The notes under the pieces are model-generated. The model ran no database searches. It was not told where the DNA came from and was given only the letters and a program-made list of their open reading frames with translations. Made by a program: the position numbers and the translations under genes. Source: Actinokineospora enzanensis DSM 44649 (GTDB taxonomy: Bacteria > Actinomycetota > Actinomycetes > Mycobacteriales > Pseudonocardiaceae). From it: a DNA stretch of 64,000 nt. The DNA lies in contig NZ_KB894410.1 in NCBI RefSeq assembly GCF_000374445.1, positions 1 through 64,000 on the forward strand, in the 5' to 3' direction. Below are positions 8,763-18,649 of this stretch, in pieces. How positions within the stretch are numbered: position 1 is the stretch's first letter; each line of letters begins with the position of its first letter.

Positions 8763-10380
8763 GGATCTCCCGAAACACCTGCTGCAGCCCGTTGCCCCTG
8801 GCGTCGAACACCTTGCCGCCGGTGAGCTTGGCCAGGCCGTCCATTTCGGACTGGCTGCCCTCGCCGAAGAGCACCGTGAACACCGGCACGCCGCGCAGCT
8901 CCGGCGATCGGGCCGCCTGCGCGCGCTCGAAGTCGGCGTACTCCGAGCCGCTGGTGTTCTCGCCGTCGGTCATCAGCACGATGGAGGTGAACCGGTCGGC
9001 GGGCGGGCCCTGGCCGAGCAGCCGGTATGCCTGGTCGAGACTGTCGTAGATGGCGGTGCCGCCGCTCGCGGACAGGCCCTGCGCGGTCTGCTTGATCTTG
9101 TCCAGTTCCGCCTGCGGGTCGGTTTCCGGGACGGTGAACGAGATCGGCGCCTGCGGTGTGGTGTTGAACGGGATGAACGTGACCTCCTCCCGGCCGTGGA
9201 AGCGTCGGTACTTGCCGACCAGGTCGTTGGTCACGCCGGTCAGCCCGACCAGGGACGTGCGCAGCGCGTCGATCCGTTCGCCCGCCATGGAACCCGAGGT
9301 GTCCAGCACGTAGATCGTGCGCGAGGGGTGGCGGATCTGGTCGAAGTAGGCCGACAGCAGCGCGTCGAACGCGTCCTGGGTCGCCGGGAACGGCAGTTCC
9401 ACCAGGTCCTTCGGGCCGAAGCCCGCGGACAGGTCCACGCCGGGGATCGCGGGCCGCCGATGCGTGCTGGTCATGATCTCGCGCTGCGTGTCGGGGGTGC
9501 GCAGGAAGTCGGTGAGCCGCTGGTAGTCGCCACGGGCCTGTTCGTTCGCGCCCGACAGCAATGTCAGCGGGTAGTCCGCGGTGACCACGCCGTCGCTCGG
9601 GTAGATCAGCGCAAGCGGCTCGGGCAGGGTGCCCGCGGCGTTGAGGGACAACAGGACCGACTCGTAGTTCACCAGACCGTCGATCTTCTGCCCGGGGTCC
9701 GCGCCGGTGGCCCGGCGCTGGTAGGCGTCGGAGAGCCAGCCGGAGGAGCCCGCGCTCAGCACCTGCGCGGCGAAGAACTTCTTCAGCTCCGGGGTCACCG
9801 CGCCGACCTGGCCCGCGGTGACCGCGGCACCGGTGCCCGCCAGCGCGGAGGCAACACCGACCAGCGCGGAGAACCCGGAGTTCGACGCGGACGGGTCGGT
9901 CATGCCGTAGCTGAACTTCTTCTCCTCGGCGGCCTTGGCGATGTCCGTCCAGGTCACCGGTTTCCCGGTCCAGCCGAGCGCGTCCGCCTTGGACTTCGCC
10001 AGACCCAGCACGACCGGCGAGCTCATGATCTTCGTCTGGTTGCCCAACCTGCGCGCGGCCTCCGGCAGGGCCTGCGGGTAGCGGTTGGCGGAGAACCACA
10101 CCGCGTCATACGCGCCGTCCGCGCCGCCCGCCGCCAGGGTCTCGGCGGCCTCGATCGTGCCGGAGAAGGTGAACTCCACCCGCACGCCGGTCGCCTGCGC
10201 GGCGCGGTCCAGCACCGGTTTGAGATCCGCCAGCTCGCTGCCCGCGAGCACCCGCAGCTTGCCCGGTTCCGCCGGACTCGGCTCCGGCTTCGAACCGGAG
10301 TCGTCGGAACACCCGGCGAGTAGACCGGTGGCCGCCAGCAAGGACAGGGCGAGGGCGGGAAACCGCCTGTGCCGTAACAT
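8749..10380 (-). CDS. Lipoprotein with solute-binding and von Willebrand factor A domains
   Basis: A 543-aa exported lipoprotein. The signal peptide ends in lipobox LLAGC near residue 24. Residues about 40-330 form an extracellular solute-binding-protein-like domain (KLRVLAGSELADLKPVLDRA ... ADYPLTLLSG). Residues about 350-540 are a VWA domain with the MIDAS motif DTSGSM (VLDTSGSMAGERID) and a matching downstream MTDGENT. The start is ATG 10380, two bases from the telA stop; an upstream extension of the frame runs antiparallel into telA and lacks a signal. Its partners are a second binding-like protein, TelA and an XpaC-like protein. Metal-dependent ligand binding at the cell surface is a reasonable inference; the ligand is unknown. 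Confidence 0.88.
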   Translation of the reverse strand: MLRHRRFPALALSLLAATGLLAGCSDDSGSKPEPSPAEPGKLRVLAGSELADLKPVLDRAAQATGVRVEFTFSGTIEAAETLAAGGADGAYDAVWFSANRYPQALPEAARRLGNQTKIMSSPVVLGLAKSKADALGWTGKPVTWTDIAKAAEEKKFSYGMTDPSASNSGFSALVGVASALAGTGAAVTAGQVGAVTPELKKFFAAQVLSAGSSGWLSDAYQRRATGADPGQKIDGLVNYESVLLSLNAAGTLPEPLALIYPSDGVVTADYPLTLLSGANEQARGDYQRLTDFLRTPDTQREIMTSTHRRPAIPGVDLSAGFGPKDLVELPFPATQDAFDALLSAYFDQIRHPSRTIYVLDTSGSMAGERIDALRTSLVGLTGVTNDLVGKYRRFHGREEVTFIPFNTTPQAPISFTVPETDPQAELDKIKQTAQGLSASGGTAIYDSLDQAYRLLGQGPPADRFTSIVLMTDGENTSGSEYADFERAQAARSPELRGVPVFTVLFGEGSQSEMDGLAKLTGGKVFDARGNGLQQVFREIRGYQ

Positions 10381-10382
10381 GT

Positions 10383-11549
10383 TCACTTCGTTTCCTCGCT
10401 GAGCTGTCCGGCCCGGGACCGGCGTAGGTGGTCCTCCGCGCGGCGCAGTTCCCCGGTCAACGCGGCCACGGTGGTGGCCATGCTCTCGGTGGCGCCCGCC
10501 CGGAACGAGTCGACGGCGTCGATCGCCCGGTAGATCTGGTCGAACGACTCGCGGATCGCCGCCAGGCCCACGGCGGGGTCGCTGCTCGCCTGCCGGATCC
10601 GCTCGGTTTGCAGTGCCAGCAGGTCGTTGTTGCTGCGCATCAGGCCCTCGGTGGTGGACCGCAACGCGTCGACCTCGTCGAGCACGTCCTGTTGTCCGGC
10701 CAACGCGCCGCTCACCGCGAGCGCGACCCGCAACGCGGACACCGTGGTCGAGCAGGCCCGTTCGACGCCCCGGATGAGTTCGTCGTTGTTGCGGCGCACC
10801 AGATCCAGCGCGAGGTAGCCCTGCGCACAGACGGCCAGCTGGGTCAGCACATCCTGGTGCCGCTGCCGGACCGGGTGCAGCACGTCCGCGCGCAACGCGT
10901 TCGCCGCCGCGGGGTCGGCGTAGTCCAGGATCCCCGCCTGCCGCTCGACCGCGCCGTCCAGCGCCTCGGCGAACGCGGCGGTCTCGGCCAGCCGGGACAT
11001 GTTGTCCCACAGCCGGGCACGCTCGCCCTTGATCGCCGCGTTGTCCCGGCGCAGCTGGTCCTGCCGCGTGCGCAGATCGACCACCAGCTGGTTCACCGGT
11101 GTGTTCGCGGCCAGGTAACGGTCCAGCAGGCGCTTGGCCTGGTTGCCCATCGGGATCAGGCCGAGCAGCTTGCGCGGGGTGGTCGGCAGCCCGCCCGGGT
11201 CCAGCTCGGTGACCGTGCGGCGCAGCTCGGCCAGGCTCGTGGTGACCCGCTGCTCGGCGCCCGCGCGCCTGCCCTGCGCGCCCGCCAGCGCGTCCACCGA
11301 CCGGTCCAGCAGGCTCGCCGCGATCGCGGACGCCACCCGCATGTCGGCCTCGCCGACCGCGAGCAGCTCGTCCACCTTGGCGGTGAAATCGGGGGAGCGC
11401 GGGTCCAACGCGCCCAGCTGCGCGGCGAACTCGCCTGCCCGCTCGGCGGCGGCGAGCCTGGTCGGCTCGTCCAACGGGACCAGGCCCGCGACCCGCTCGA
11501 CCGGCACCGGGTCCACGGGATCGGGCGGCGTCAGTGACAGCTCGGTCAT
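10383..11549 (-). CDS. TelA/KlaA family 'toxic anion resistance' protein
   Basis: A 388-aa, almost entirely alpha-helical cytosolic protein of the TelA family, named from plasmid tellurite-resistance loci but with no defined biochemistry. Typical features are the central PRKLLGLIPMGNQAKRLLDRY segment, long coiled-coil stretches and the repeated QQDVLDEVDALRSTTEGLM region. Its start overlaps the stop of the upstream binding-protein gene by 4 nt, and its stop is 2 nt from the VWA gene, so all are one transcription unit. There are no Ter-type (TerD) genes beside it. Confidence 0.88.
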   Translation of the reverse strand: MTELSLTPPDPVDPVPVERVAGLVPLDEPTRLAAAERAGEFAAQLGALDPRSPDFTAKVDELLAVGEADMRVASAIAASLLDRSVDALAGAQGRRAGAEQRVTTSLAELRRTVTELDPGGLPTTPRKLLGLIPMGNQAKRLLDRYLAANTPVNQLVVDLRTRQDQLRRDNAAIKGERARLWDNMSRLAETAAFAEALDGAVERQAGILDYADPAAANALRADVLHPVRQRHQDVLTQLAVCAQGYLALDLVRRNNDELIRGVERACSTTVSALRVALAVSGALAGQQDVLDEVDALRSTTEGLMRSNNDLLALQTERIRQASSDPAVGLAAIRESFDQIYRAIDAVDSFRAGATESMATTVAALTGELRRAEDHLRRSRAGQLSEETK

Positions 11550-12637
11550 TTGTACTGCTTCCCGACGGCGTCGAGCAGCCGTTCCAGCGTCTCGTAGCTG
11601 GGCGGCTCGACCACGTCGACCAGGTCGCGCGGCGCGGTCAGCTTCCGGTCGGCCACCACCTGGGCGAACACCTTCGGGTCGCTGGTGCGGAAGCCGGACT
11701 CGGCGGCCAGCCGGACCAGCTCCTGGTCGGTGGTGAGCAGCTGGCCGACCTGGTCGCCGCGGCCCTGCAACGGCACCAGGGTGTGCTTGGACAGCACCGT
11801 GGGCGCCGGGTAGAGCAACCGCATCTCCGGCCGGATCGACCCGTCGGCGCGGCCCTGCCGGTCCAGGTACTGCGACTCGTAGATCATCACCAGCGGGGTC
11901 TTGCCCATGCCCGCGGCCAGATAGTCCTCGAACGGGCCCTCGGAGCTGTTCTGCGTGTAGCCCTGGTCCAGGAACAGCCGGGTCAGCTCGGGCAGCACCT
12001 TCGCCTCCGCCTCCGGGCTGCTCACCACCGCGTTGCCGTTGGCCACGAAGGAGACCGCGGACAGGTACATGGCGGCCGAGTTGGAGTCGCGCGGGTCGGT
12101 GGTGGTGATCAGCACGTTCTTGCGCGCCGGGTAAGCGGTGTTGCCGGGCAGCTGGTCCCAGCGGGTGCCCTTGGCGGCCAGGTCGAGGTAGGCGGCCACG
12201 TCCAGCACCTGGTAGTCGCCGGTCGGGCCGGGCCGCACCACGCCATGTGCGGTCAGCAGGTCGGCGATCGGCGCGAAGGTGGCCACGGCCATCGGCGAGA
12301 AGAACGGCGTGTAGACCTTGGTGACCTTCCGGTCCTGCTGGATCTTCTGCGCCGCCGGCGCGGAGGACGGGAACGCGAAGTCGTACGGGGCCAGGTCGAC
12401 CGTGGTGGCGATCTGGCGGGAACCGGCCGAGTCGAACTCGACCTTCAGGCCGTGCTTCGCGAACGCGGCGACCACCCGCTGGTCGGCGAAGTAGGCCGCC
12501 TTCTCCGAGCCGCCCACACCACGCACCGTGGTGAGCCCGGCCTCGGGCGGGTCGTCGTCACCCGAACCCATGATGATCGCGACGACCACCGCGGCGAGCA
12601 ACACCACCGCCAGACCAATGCTGACCTGTCGTTTCAT
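11546..12637 (-). CDS. Membrane-anchored periplasmic-binding-like protein
   Basis: A 363-aa protein with an N-terminal membrane anchor (about residues 5-24, IGLAVVLLAAVVVAIIMG) not followed by a lipobox. The rest is a predicted extracytoplasmic domain resembling type 2 solute-binding proteins: a DLAPYDFAFPSSAPAAQKIQ segment, then VLITTTDPRDSNSAAMYLS and MIYESQYLDRQG. It is the promoter-proximal gene of the four-gene telA operon, overlapping telA by 4 nt. No permease genes are nearby, so it is more likely a sensor or scaffold than an import receptor. The ligand is unknown. Confidence 0.7.
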   Translation of the reverse strand: MKRQVSIGLAVVLLAAVVVAIIMGSGDDDPPEAGLTTVRGVGGSEKAAYFADQRVVAAFAKHGLKVEFDSAGSRQIATTVDLAPYDFAFPSSAPAAQKIQQDRKVTKVYTPFFSPMAVATFAPIADLLTAHGVVRPGPTGDYQVLDVAAYLDLAAKGTRWDQLPGNTAYPARKNVLITTTDPRDSNSAAMYLSAVSFVANGNAVVSSPEAEAKVLPELTRLFLDQGYTQNSSEGPFEDYLAAGMGKTPLVMIYESQYLDRQGRADGSIRPEMRLLYPAPTVLSKHTLVPLQGRGDQVGQLLTTDQELVRLAAESGFRTSDPKVFAQVVADRKLTAPRDLVDVVEPPSYETLERLLDAVGKQYK

Positions 12638-12768
12638 TCGCCCCCTCCTCGCCGTCGAGCATGTCGCGCGGACACTGCCTAGGACGTGGGTTCACCCGAT
12701 CTGGTGATGAAGCGCAAATGAACGCTGGGTGACTTGTGTGCTCCTCGGGTCGGCTGTGGACAGACGCG

Positions 12769-12805
12769 GAACGGCGGACCCGCCCGGTGGGCAGGTCCGC
12801 CGTTC
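12769..12805 (-). terminator. Hairpin downstream of the otsB-GH15 gene
   Basis: A perfect 12-bp inverted repeat, GAACGGCGGACC (12769-12780) and GGTCCGCCGTTC (12794-12805), encloses a 13-nt loop. It sits 16 bp past the stop of the minus-strand fusion gene, in the right place to end the otsA-otsB/GH15 transcript. There is no clear U-tract, as is common in actinobacteria. Confidence 0.75.
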
Positions 12806-12820
12806 GCGGTCGGGTGCTGG

Positions 12821-15349
12821 TCAGCCCGCCAGCAGCTGGGCGCAGCGGATCAGGCCGAGGTGCGAGTACGCCTGCGGGTGGTTGCCCAGCGAGCGCTCGG
12901 CCACCGGGTCGTACTCCTCCGGCAGCAGCCCGGTCGGCCCGGCCGCGTCCACGATCTGCGCGAACAGGTCCTCCGCCTCCGGGCGTCGCCCGGTCAGCAG
13001 GTAGGCCTCGATCATCCAGGCCGCGCAGATGTGGAAGCCGCCCTCGTCGCCGGGCAGGCCGTCGTCGCGGTGGTAGCGGTACACCGTCGACCCGCTGCGC
13101 AGCTCCGCCTCGGTGGCCGTGACGGTGGCCTGGAACCGCTCGTCGGTCGGGTCGATCAGGCCGACCATGCCGATCATCAGGGTGGCCGCGTCCAGGTCGG
13201 TGCCGTCGTAGGCGGTGGTGAACGAGCGGACCTCGTCGTTCCACCCGTTGCTGAGCACGTCCTCGGCGATCCGGTCGCGCAGCCCGGCCCAGTCCGGCTC
13301 GGCCTTGCGGCCGTGCGCGTCCGCCAGCCTGATCGCCCGGTCGATGGTCAGCCAGCACATGACCTTCGAGTACACGTGGTGGCGCGGGCGGTGCCGCTCC
13401 TCCCAGATGCCGTGGTCCGGCTCGTGCCAGCGCCGGGTGACCGCCTCGGCCATGGCCTGGACCATCGTCCAGTCGCCGTCCGACAGCGTCCCCTTGGCCT
13501 CGGCCAGCGCCGCGACCAGGTCCACCACCGGGCCGAACACGTCCAGCTGCACCTGCTGGTTGGCCAGGTTGCCCACCCGCACCGGCCGCGAGCCCGCATA
13601 GCCTGGCAGGGTGTCGATCACCGCCTCCGGCCCGAGCGTGGTGCCCGCGATCGTGTACAGCGGGTGCAGCCGCTCCGGGCCGGGGATGGTGGCCAGCACG
13701 CCGTGCACCCACTCCAGGAACGCCTCGGCCTCGGCCGTGGAACCCAGCGACACCAACGCCTTCGCGGTCATCGAGGCGTCGCGCAGCCAGCAGTAGCGGT
13801 AGTCCCAGTTGCGGATGCCGCCGATCTCCTCCGGCAGCGAGGTGGTGGCCGCGGCCATGATCGCGCCGGTCTCGCTGTGGCAGAGGCCGCGCAGGGTCAG
13901 CGCGGACCGGGCCACCAGGTCCTTCTCCACCGGCGGCAGCGACAGCGTGTCCAGCCAGTCGGTCCAGTAACCGGCCGCGCGGGCGCGCCGGGCGTCCAGC
14001 GCAACCGGGTGCGGGCTCAGGTCGTCGGTGCCGCACCGCAGTTCGAGCACCACCGGCACGTCCGGCGTCGGTTGCACCACCGCGCGCGCCGAGTCGACCA
14101 TGCCGTCCGAGGTGATCTCCCAGACCACGCCCGGCGCGCGCAACGCGATCGGGTCGGAGGTGCCGGACACCCGCAGGCCGTCCGCGGTCGCCTCCAGCCG
14201 TACCTGCACCTGCCCGAACTCGGGGCGGGGCGCGAACTCCACGACCGCGGCCGAGCTGCCGGAGATCACCCGGGTCACGTCGGTGCGGTGCGGGTCGGCG
14301 CCGTGCTCAAGGTAGTCCGTGATCAGCAGGCCGGACCAGCGCGTCTCCACGGTCATCGTGCCCGGCAGGTAGCGCTGGCCCAGCGGCAGCCCGCCGCGCT
14401 CCGGGGACACCGAGAAGTGCCCGGCGGTGGCGCCGCCGAGCAGGTCGGCGAACACCGCGGCGGAGTCCGGTTCGGGGTGGCACAGCCAGGTCAGCCGGGC
14501 GTCCGGGGTCACCAGCGCCACCGACCGCTCATTGGCCAACATGGACAGACGCTCGATGGGCGGCGCCTGCTCGCCGTAGAGCCAGTTGCGGCGCTCCTCC
14601 AGCAGCAGCGCCAGCGTGGTGGCCACCGCGATCGGGTCCGGGATCCGGTAGGCGGCACCGGTTTCGCCGTCGCCCACCTTGACCCCGAGATCCGGGCCGG
14701 ACAGCCGGGCGAACGCCTTCTCGTCGGTCACGTCGTCCCCGACGAAGATCGCCGCGGTGGCGCCGACCTGGTGCCGCAGGATGTCCAGCGCGTGGCCCTT
14801 GTCGGTCTGCACCACGGCCAGCTCCACCACCGCTTTGCCCTCGGTGACCTCGACACCGGACCAGGTGCACGGGCCGGTGCGGACCTTGTCCAGCACCGAC
14901 TCGGCGACCGCGGGCTCGGCCCGGCGCACGTGCACGGCGATGCTGGCGGGTTTGACCTCCAGCGCCACGCCTTCCGCGCCCTCGATGAGCTTCTCCAGCT
15001 CCGCCTCGATCCGGCGGTGCAGCTCGCGCGCCTCGGCGTCGAGCGCGTGCACGAAGCCCACGTCGAACTCGGAGCCGTGGCTGCCGACCAGGTGCACCTC
15101 GCCGGGCAGTCTGGACAGCGTGGCCAGGTCGCGCAGCGCCCGGCCGGAGATCACCGCCGTGGTGGTCTCGTGCAGCCCGGCCAGTGAGCGCAGCGCGTTC
15201 ACCGACTCCGGGTGCGGGCGGGCGTGCTCGGGGTTCTCCACGATCGGCGCGAGCGTCCCGTCGTAGTCGCAGGCGACCAGCAGGCGCGGCGTGCGGGCGA
15301 TCTGCACGACGGCGCGGCGCAACTCGGCAGGGAGGGCCTCGGCGGTCAA
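12821..15349 (-). CDS. Trehalose-6-phosphate phosphatase fused to a GH15 glycoside hydrolase
   Basis: An 842-aa two-domain protein. Residues about 1-250 are a HAD-type OtsB phosphatase (ACDYDGTLAPI near residue 27; VISGRALRDL; VGDDVTDEKAF), expected to dephosphorylate trehalose 6-phosphate. Residues about 255-842 are a GH15 domain of the glucoamylase/trehalase type, with WDYRYCWLRDAS, the WEERHRPRHHVYSKVM segment around the usual acid catalyst, and GLLPEEYDP followed by GNHPQAYSH. GH15 members in mycobacteria are trehalases. The start is TTG 15349, supported by AAGGAG 7 nt upstream. It lies directly downstream of otsA. If both domains act as expected, one polypeptide would make trehalose and then cleave it; the GH15 domain might instead act on another glucan. 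Confidence 0.88.
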   Translation of the reverse strand: MTAEALPAELRRAVVQIARTPRLLVACDYDGTLAPIVENPEHARPHPESVNALRSLAGLHETTTAVISGRALRDLATLSRLPGEVHLVGSHGSEFDVGFVHALDAEARELHRRIEAELEKLIEGAEGVALEVKPASIAVHVRRAEPAVAESVLDKVRTGPCTWSGVEVTEGKAVVELAVVQTDKGHALDILRHQVGATAAIFVGDDVTDEKAFARLSGPDLGVKVGDGETGAAYRIPDPIAVATTLALLLEERRNWLYGEQAPPIERLSMLANERSVALVTPDARLTWLCHPEPDSAAVFADLLGGATAGHFSVSPERGGLPLGQRYLPGTMTVETRWSGLLITDYLEHGADPHRTDVTRVISGSSAAVVEFAPRPEFGQVQVRLEATADGLRVSGTSDPIALRAPGVVWEITSDGMVDSARAVVQPTPDVPVVLELRCGTDDLSPHPVALDARRARAAGYWTDWLDTLSLPPVEKDLVARSALTLRGLCHSETGAIMAAATTSLPEEIGGIRNWDYRYCWLRDASMTAKALVSLGSTAEAEAFLEWVHGVLATIPGPERLHPLYTIAGTTLGPEAVIDTLPGYAGSRPVRVGNLANQQVQLDVFGPVVDLVAALAEAKGTLSDGDWTMVQAMAEAVTRRWHEPDHGIWEERHRPRHHVYSKVMCWLTIDRAIRLADAHGRKAEPDWAGLRDRIAEDVLSNGWNDEVRSFTTAYDGTDLDAATLMIGMVGLIDPTDERFQATVTATEAELRSGSTVYRYHRDDGLPGDEGGFHICAAWMIEAYLLTGRRPEAEDLFAQIVDAAGPTGLLPEEYDPVAERSLGNHPQAYSHLGLIRCAQLLAG

Positions 15350-15397
15350 CGCCTTCTCCTTGGTGACTTCAGGCAGGGTACGAAAAGGTTTCAGTTG

Positions 15398-16828
15398 CTA
15401 GTGGGCGTGCTCGGGGTCCAGCGCGTCGAGGAACGAGCGCGCCCAACGGTCGACGTCGTGGGTCAGCACTTGACGACGCAGCGCGCGCATCCTACGGCGC
15501 CCCTCCGCGGGATCGAGGGTTAGGGCGGCGTGCATGGCGTTCTTGACACCGTCGAGGTCGTGCGGGTTCACCAGGAAGGCACTGGTCAGTTCGGCGGCCG
15601 CGCCCGCGAACTCCGAGAGCACCAGCGCCCCGCCGAGATCGTGCCTGCAGGCCACATATTCCTTGCATACCAGGTTCATGCCGTCGCGGACGGGCGTCAC
15701 CAACATGACGTCGGCGGCGGCGAAGAAGGCACTCAGCTCCGCGCGTCCCACGGACTGGTGCAGATAGTGCACGATCGGGCGGCCGACCTTCCCGAACTCC
15801 CCGTTGATCCGGCTGACGACCTGCTCGATGTCGCCGCGCATCCGCTGGTAGTGCTCGACCCGCTCCCGGCTCGGCGTGGCCAGCTGCACCATGACCACCT
15901 CGGCCGGGTCCACCCGGCCCTCGGCCAGCAGCTCCTGCAGCGCGTAGAGCCGCAGGTCGATCCCCTTGGTGTAGTCCAGCCGGTCCACCCCTAGAATGAT
16001 CTTCTTCGGGTTGCCCAGGTCGGCCCGGATCTGCTGGGTGCGCGCGACGGTTTCCCGCTTGCGCGACAACGCGTCCAGGCCCGCGGCGTCGATCGAGATC
16101 GGGAACGCGCCCACCCGCACCGCGCGGTCCCCGAGCTGGATGACGCCCGGACGGGTGCGCACGCCCACCGCGCCCCTGGTCGGCTCCAGGCCGAGCAGCC
16201 TGCGCGCCAGCCAGAGGAAGTTCTGCGCGCCGCCGGGCCGGTGGAACCCGACCAGGTCGGCGCCCAGCAGCCCGCGCACGATCTCAGCACGCCAGGGCAG
16301 CTGCATGAACAGTTCGGTGGGCGGGAACGGGATGTGCAGGAAGAACCCGATCCGCAGATCCGGCCGCAGGTCGCGCAGGATCGCCGGGGCCAGCTGCAGC
16401 TGGTAGTCCTGGATCCACACGGTCGCGCCCTGGGCGGCCACTTTCGCGCAGGCCTCCGCGAAGCGGTGGTTCACCTTGACGTAGCTGTCCCACCAGCCGC
16501 GGTCGAACACCGGCGGCGCCACCACATCGTGGTAGAGCGGCCAGAGCGTGGCGTTGGAGAAACCCTCGTAGTAGTCGCGGACGTCGTCGCCGGTCAGCGA
16601 CACCGGGTGCAGCCGCAGACCGTCCTCGGTGAACTCCTCCACCTCGACGTCGGCCACCCCGGGCCAGCCCACCCAGGCCCCGCTGTGGCTGCGCAGGAAC
16701 GGCTCCAGCGCGCTGACCAGACCGCCGGGGCTGTGCTTCCACCGCCGCGTGCCGTCCGGCAGCCGTTCCAGGTCGACCGGCAGCCGGTTGGCGGCCACAA
16801 TGAAATCGGCACCGTCTTCGCTGCTCAC
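15398..16828 (-). CDS. otsA: Trehalose-6-phosphate synthase
   Basis: A retaining GT20 glycosyltransferase that joins glucose from a sugar nucleotide to glucose 6-phosphate. The protein is 476 aa, normal for OtsA. Visible signatures are [12 protein letters not shown] at the N-terminus, WPLYHDVV and [50 protein letters not shown] and the C-terminal [18 protein letters not shown]. The start codon is GTG 16828. The OtsB-GH15 fusion gene follows after 48 bp on the same strand, completing the OtsA-OtsB pathway for trehalose, a compatible solute and envelope precursor. Confidence 0.95.
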   Translation of the reverse strand: MSSEDGADFIVAANRLPVDLERLPDGTRRWKHSPGGLVSALEPFLRSHSGAWVGWPGVADVEVEEFTEDGLRLHPVSLTGDDVRDYYEGFSNATLWPLYHDVVAPPVFDRGWWDSYVKVNHRFAEACAKVAAQGATVWIQDYQLQLAPAILRDLRPDLRIGFFLHIPFPPTELFMQLPWRAEIVRGLLGADLVGFHRPGGAQNFLWLARRLLGLEPTRGAVGVRTRPGVIQLGDRAVRVGAFPISIDAAGLDALSRKRETVARTQQIRADLGNPKKIILGVDRLDYTKGIDLRLYALQELLAEGRVDPAEVVMVQLATPSRERVEHYQRMRGDIEQVVSRINGEFGKVGRPIVHYLHQSVGRAELSAFFAAADVMLVTPVRDGMNLVCKEYVACRHDLGGALVLSEFAGAAAELTSAFLVNPHDLDGVKNAMHAALTLDPAEGRRRMRALRRQVLTHDVDRWARSFLDALDPEHAH

Positions 16829-17100
16829 GCCTGACGCGCCTCCCGTCGGACCGTCGGAATACCGGCTCTGAGGCTAGTCACTGACGACACCGCCCGCGTC
16901 CTGCGACCGGTGCGAGAAGGGCGTGGCCACTCTCACGCCACCCGGGGGTTTACAGGTCCCGCCAGCCCGGCCCTATGAGATTGGGTCGCGATCCGTGTAT
17001 CTGGCTCGGTGAGATGGTTGCCGTGGTGAAGTCTCGTCACGGTGCCCCTGGGGTTGCTGTTGGTGTGTGGTCGGCCGTGGGGGTTGCTTCTCGGGGTGGT

Positions 17101-18555
17101 CTATTCCAGGCGGCGTTCGGTGGGGCGTAGCGGGCCGGACATGCGGGGGCCTGCCAGGCGGCGTTCCAGGCGGCCCAGGCCGCTGCGGACGGGTTGGGCG
17201 AGGTACTCGCCGAGTACGACGCCCGCGGCCAGGGCCAGGGCGATGGCGGCGGCCACCATCAGGGTGGGCAGGCCGTTGAGGCTGCGTTCCACGGCCAGCT
17301 CGAACACCGCGCGGTAGGTGGTGAGACCGGGCAGCAGCGGCACCATCCCGGACACCGCGACCACCAGCGGCGGCATCCGGAACCGGCGGGAGATCATGCC
17401 ACCGGCGAACCCGATCACCACCGCGGCCAGCCCGGACGCGGCGATCGGGCTGGTCCCGGTGAGCGTCAGCGCGCCGTAGGTCGCCGTGCCCACACCACCC
17501 GCGGCCGCGGCGACGAGCAGCGCGCGCGGCTTGGCGTAGCTGGCCAAGGCGAACAGCCCGGCCGCGGCGGCACCCGCCACCGTCTGCACCGGCAGCCGGA
17601 ACGCGCTGGGCGGCAATGGATCGGCGAGCGGGGTGTAGGCCATGCCGAGCGTGGTAGCGGTGTTCAGGGCCAGCACCACGCCCGCGATCAGGCCCGCGGT
17701 CATCAGCGAGACCTCCATCGTGCGGCCTGCCGCGGTGACGTTGTAGCCGGTGATCGCGTCCTGCACGGTCGACACCACCGACAGCCCGGACAGCAGCACG
17801 GTGATCGCCGCGGCCACCAGCACGGTCGGCCGCACGTTCAGCATCCCGCTCGCCAGCAGCCCCAGCGCCGCCCCGGTCGCCAGCCCGCCGCCGACCACCT
17901 GCTGGAAGAAGAACGGCAGCGCGCGCCGGTTGAGCACCCGCCCGACCCGGTCCACCACCGCGGTGATCAGCGCGGCGAACACCGCCATCAGCGCCTCGCC
18001 GCCGATCAGCACGGTGATCGCGGCCGCCATCCCGGCATAGGCGGCGGTCGCCAGCCAGCGCGGGTACGGGTGCGGCGCGGTCGTGATCCGCTCCAGCTCG
18101 GCGCGCGCGTCCCGGACCGAGATCAGCCGGGCGGCGATCTGCCCGACCAGCGTCTCCACATCGGCGAGCCGGGTGTAGTCCAGGCCGCGCGAGCGCACCA
18201 CCCGCAACGAGGTGATCGGCGGCTCCTCGGTGCCGCGCTGGCAGGCCACGGTGATCGAGGTGAAGATGACGTCCACCTCGCAGTGCGGAAGACCATAGGC
18301 GGCGGACACCGCGATGATCGTCGCGGTCACGTCCGAGGCGCCCGCTCCGGACGCCATCTGCACCTCACCGATGCGCAGCGCCAGGTCGAGCACGGAGTGG
18401 ACGGTGCGTTCCTCGGGCAGCGCGGGCCCCTGCACCGCCGCCTGCCCCAGGTGGTGCCCGTTGGTTCGCGGCATCGGCAGCCCACTCGGCTGCCTGCGCC
18501 CCAACCACCGCACCCGCTGCGCGAACCCCGGCACCGCGCCCTCCCGTCTCGGCAC
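17101..18555 (-). CDS. Threonine/serine exporter family (ThrE-like) membrane protein
   Basis: An integral membrane protein of about 484 aa. Residues about 60-210 form the cytosolic ThrE N-terminal domain (LDLALRIGEVQMASGAGASDVT; CEVDVIFTSITVACQ). The remainder has roughly ten hydrophobic segments, as in the ThrE/DUF1212 plus DUF3815 arrangement, including SGMVPLLPGLTTYRAVF near the end. Corynebacterial ThrE exports threonine and serine; the substrate here is inferred. The start is taken as GTG 18555; an internal ATG at 18474 is possible. About 270 bp separate its 3' end from otsA. Confidence 0.85.
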   Translation of the reverse strand: MPRREGAVPGFAQRVRWLGRRQPSGLPMPRTNGHHLGQAAVQGPALPEERTVHSVLDLALRIGEVQMASGAGASDVTATIIAVSAAYGLPHCEVDVIFTSITVACQRGTEEPPITSLRVVRSRGLDYTRLADVETLVGQIAARLISVRDARAELERITTAPHPYPRWLATAAYAGMAAAITVLIGGEALMAVFAALITAVVDRVGRVLNRRALPFFFQQVVGGGLATGAALGLLASGMLNVRPTVLVAAAITVLLSGLSVVSTVQDAITGYNVTAAGRTMEVSLMTAGLIAGVVLALNTATTLGMAYTPLADPLPPSAFRLPVQTVAGAAAAGLFALASYAKPRALLVAAAAGGVGTATYGALTLTGTSPIAASGLAAVVIGFAGGMISRRFRMPPLVVAVSGMVPLLPGLTTYRAVFELAVERSLNGLPTLMVAAAIALALAAGVVLGEYLAQPVRSGLGRLERRLAGPRMSGPLRPTERRLE

Positions 18556-18649
18556 ACATCCCACCGCTGACGACCGTCGCCGATCATGGGCCGGCCCGCA
18601 ACCCCACCGGCGGCGAGGCTTACGATGGTCGAGGCACCTCCGGTGCCAG

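Noticed and set aside
10383-12637. Tellurium (Ter) resistance island
   Set aside because: Apart from a TelA-family protein there are no TerB/C/D/E genes, so the name would over-interpret the locus.
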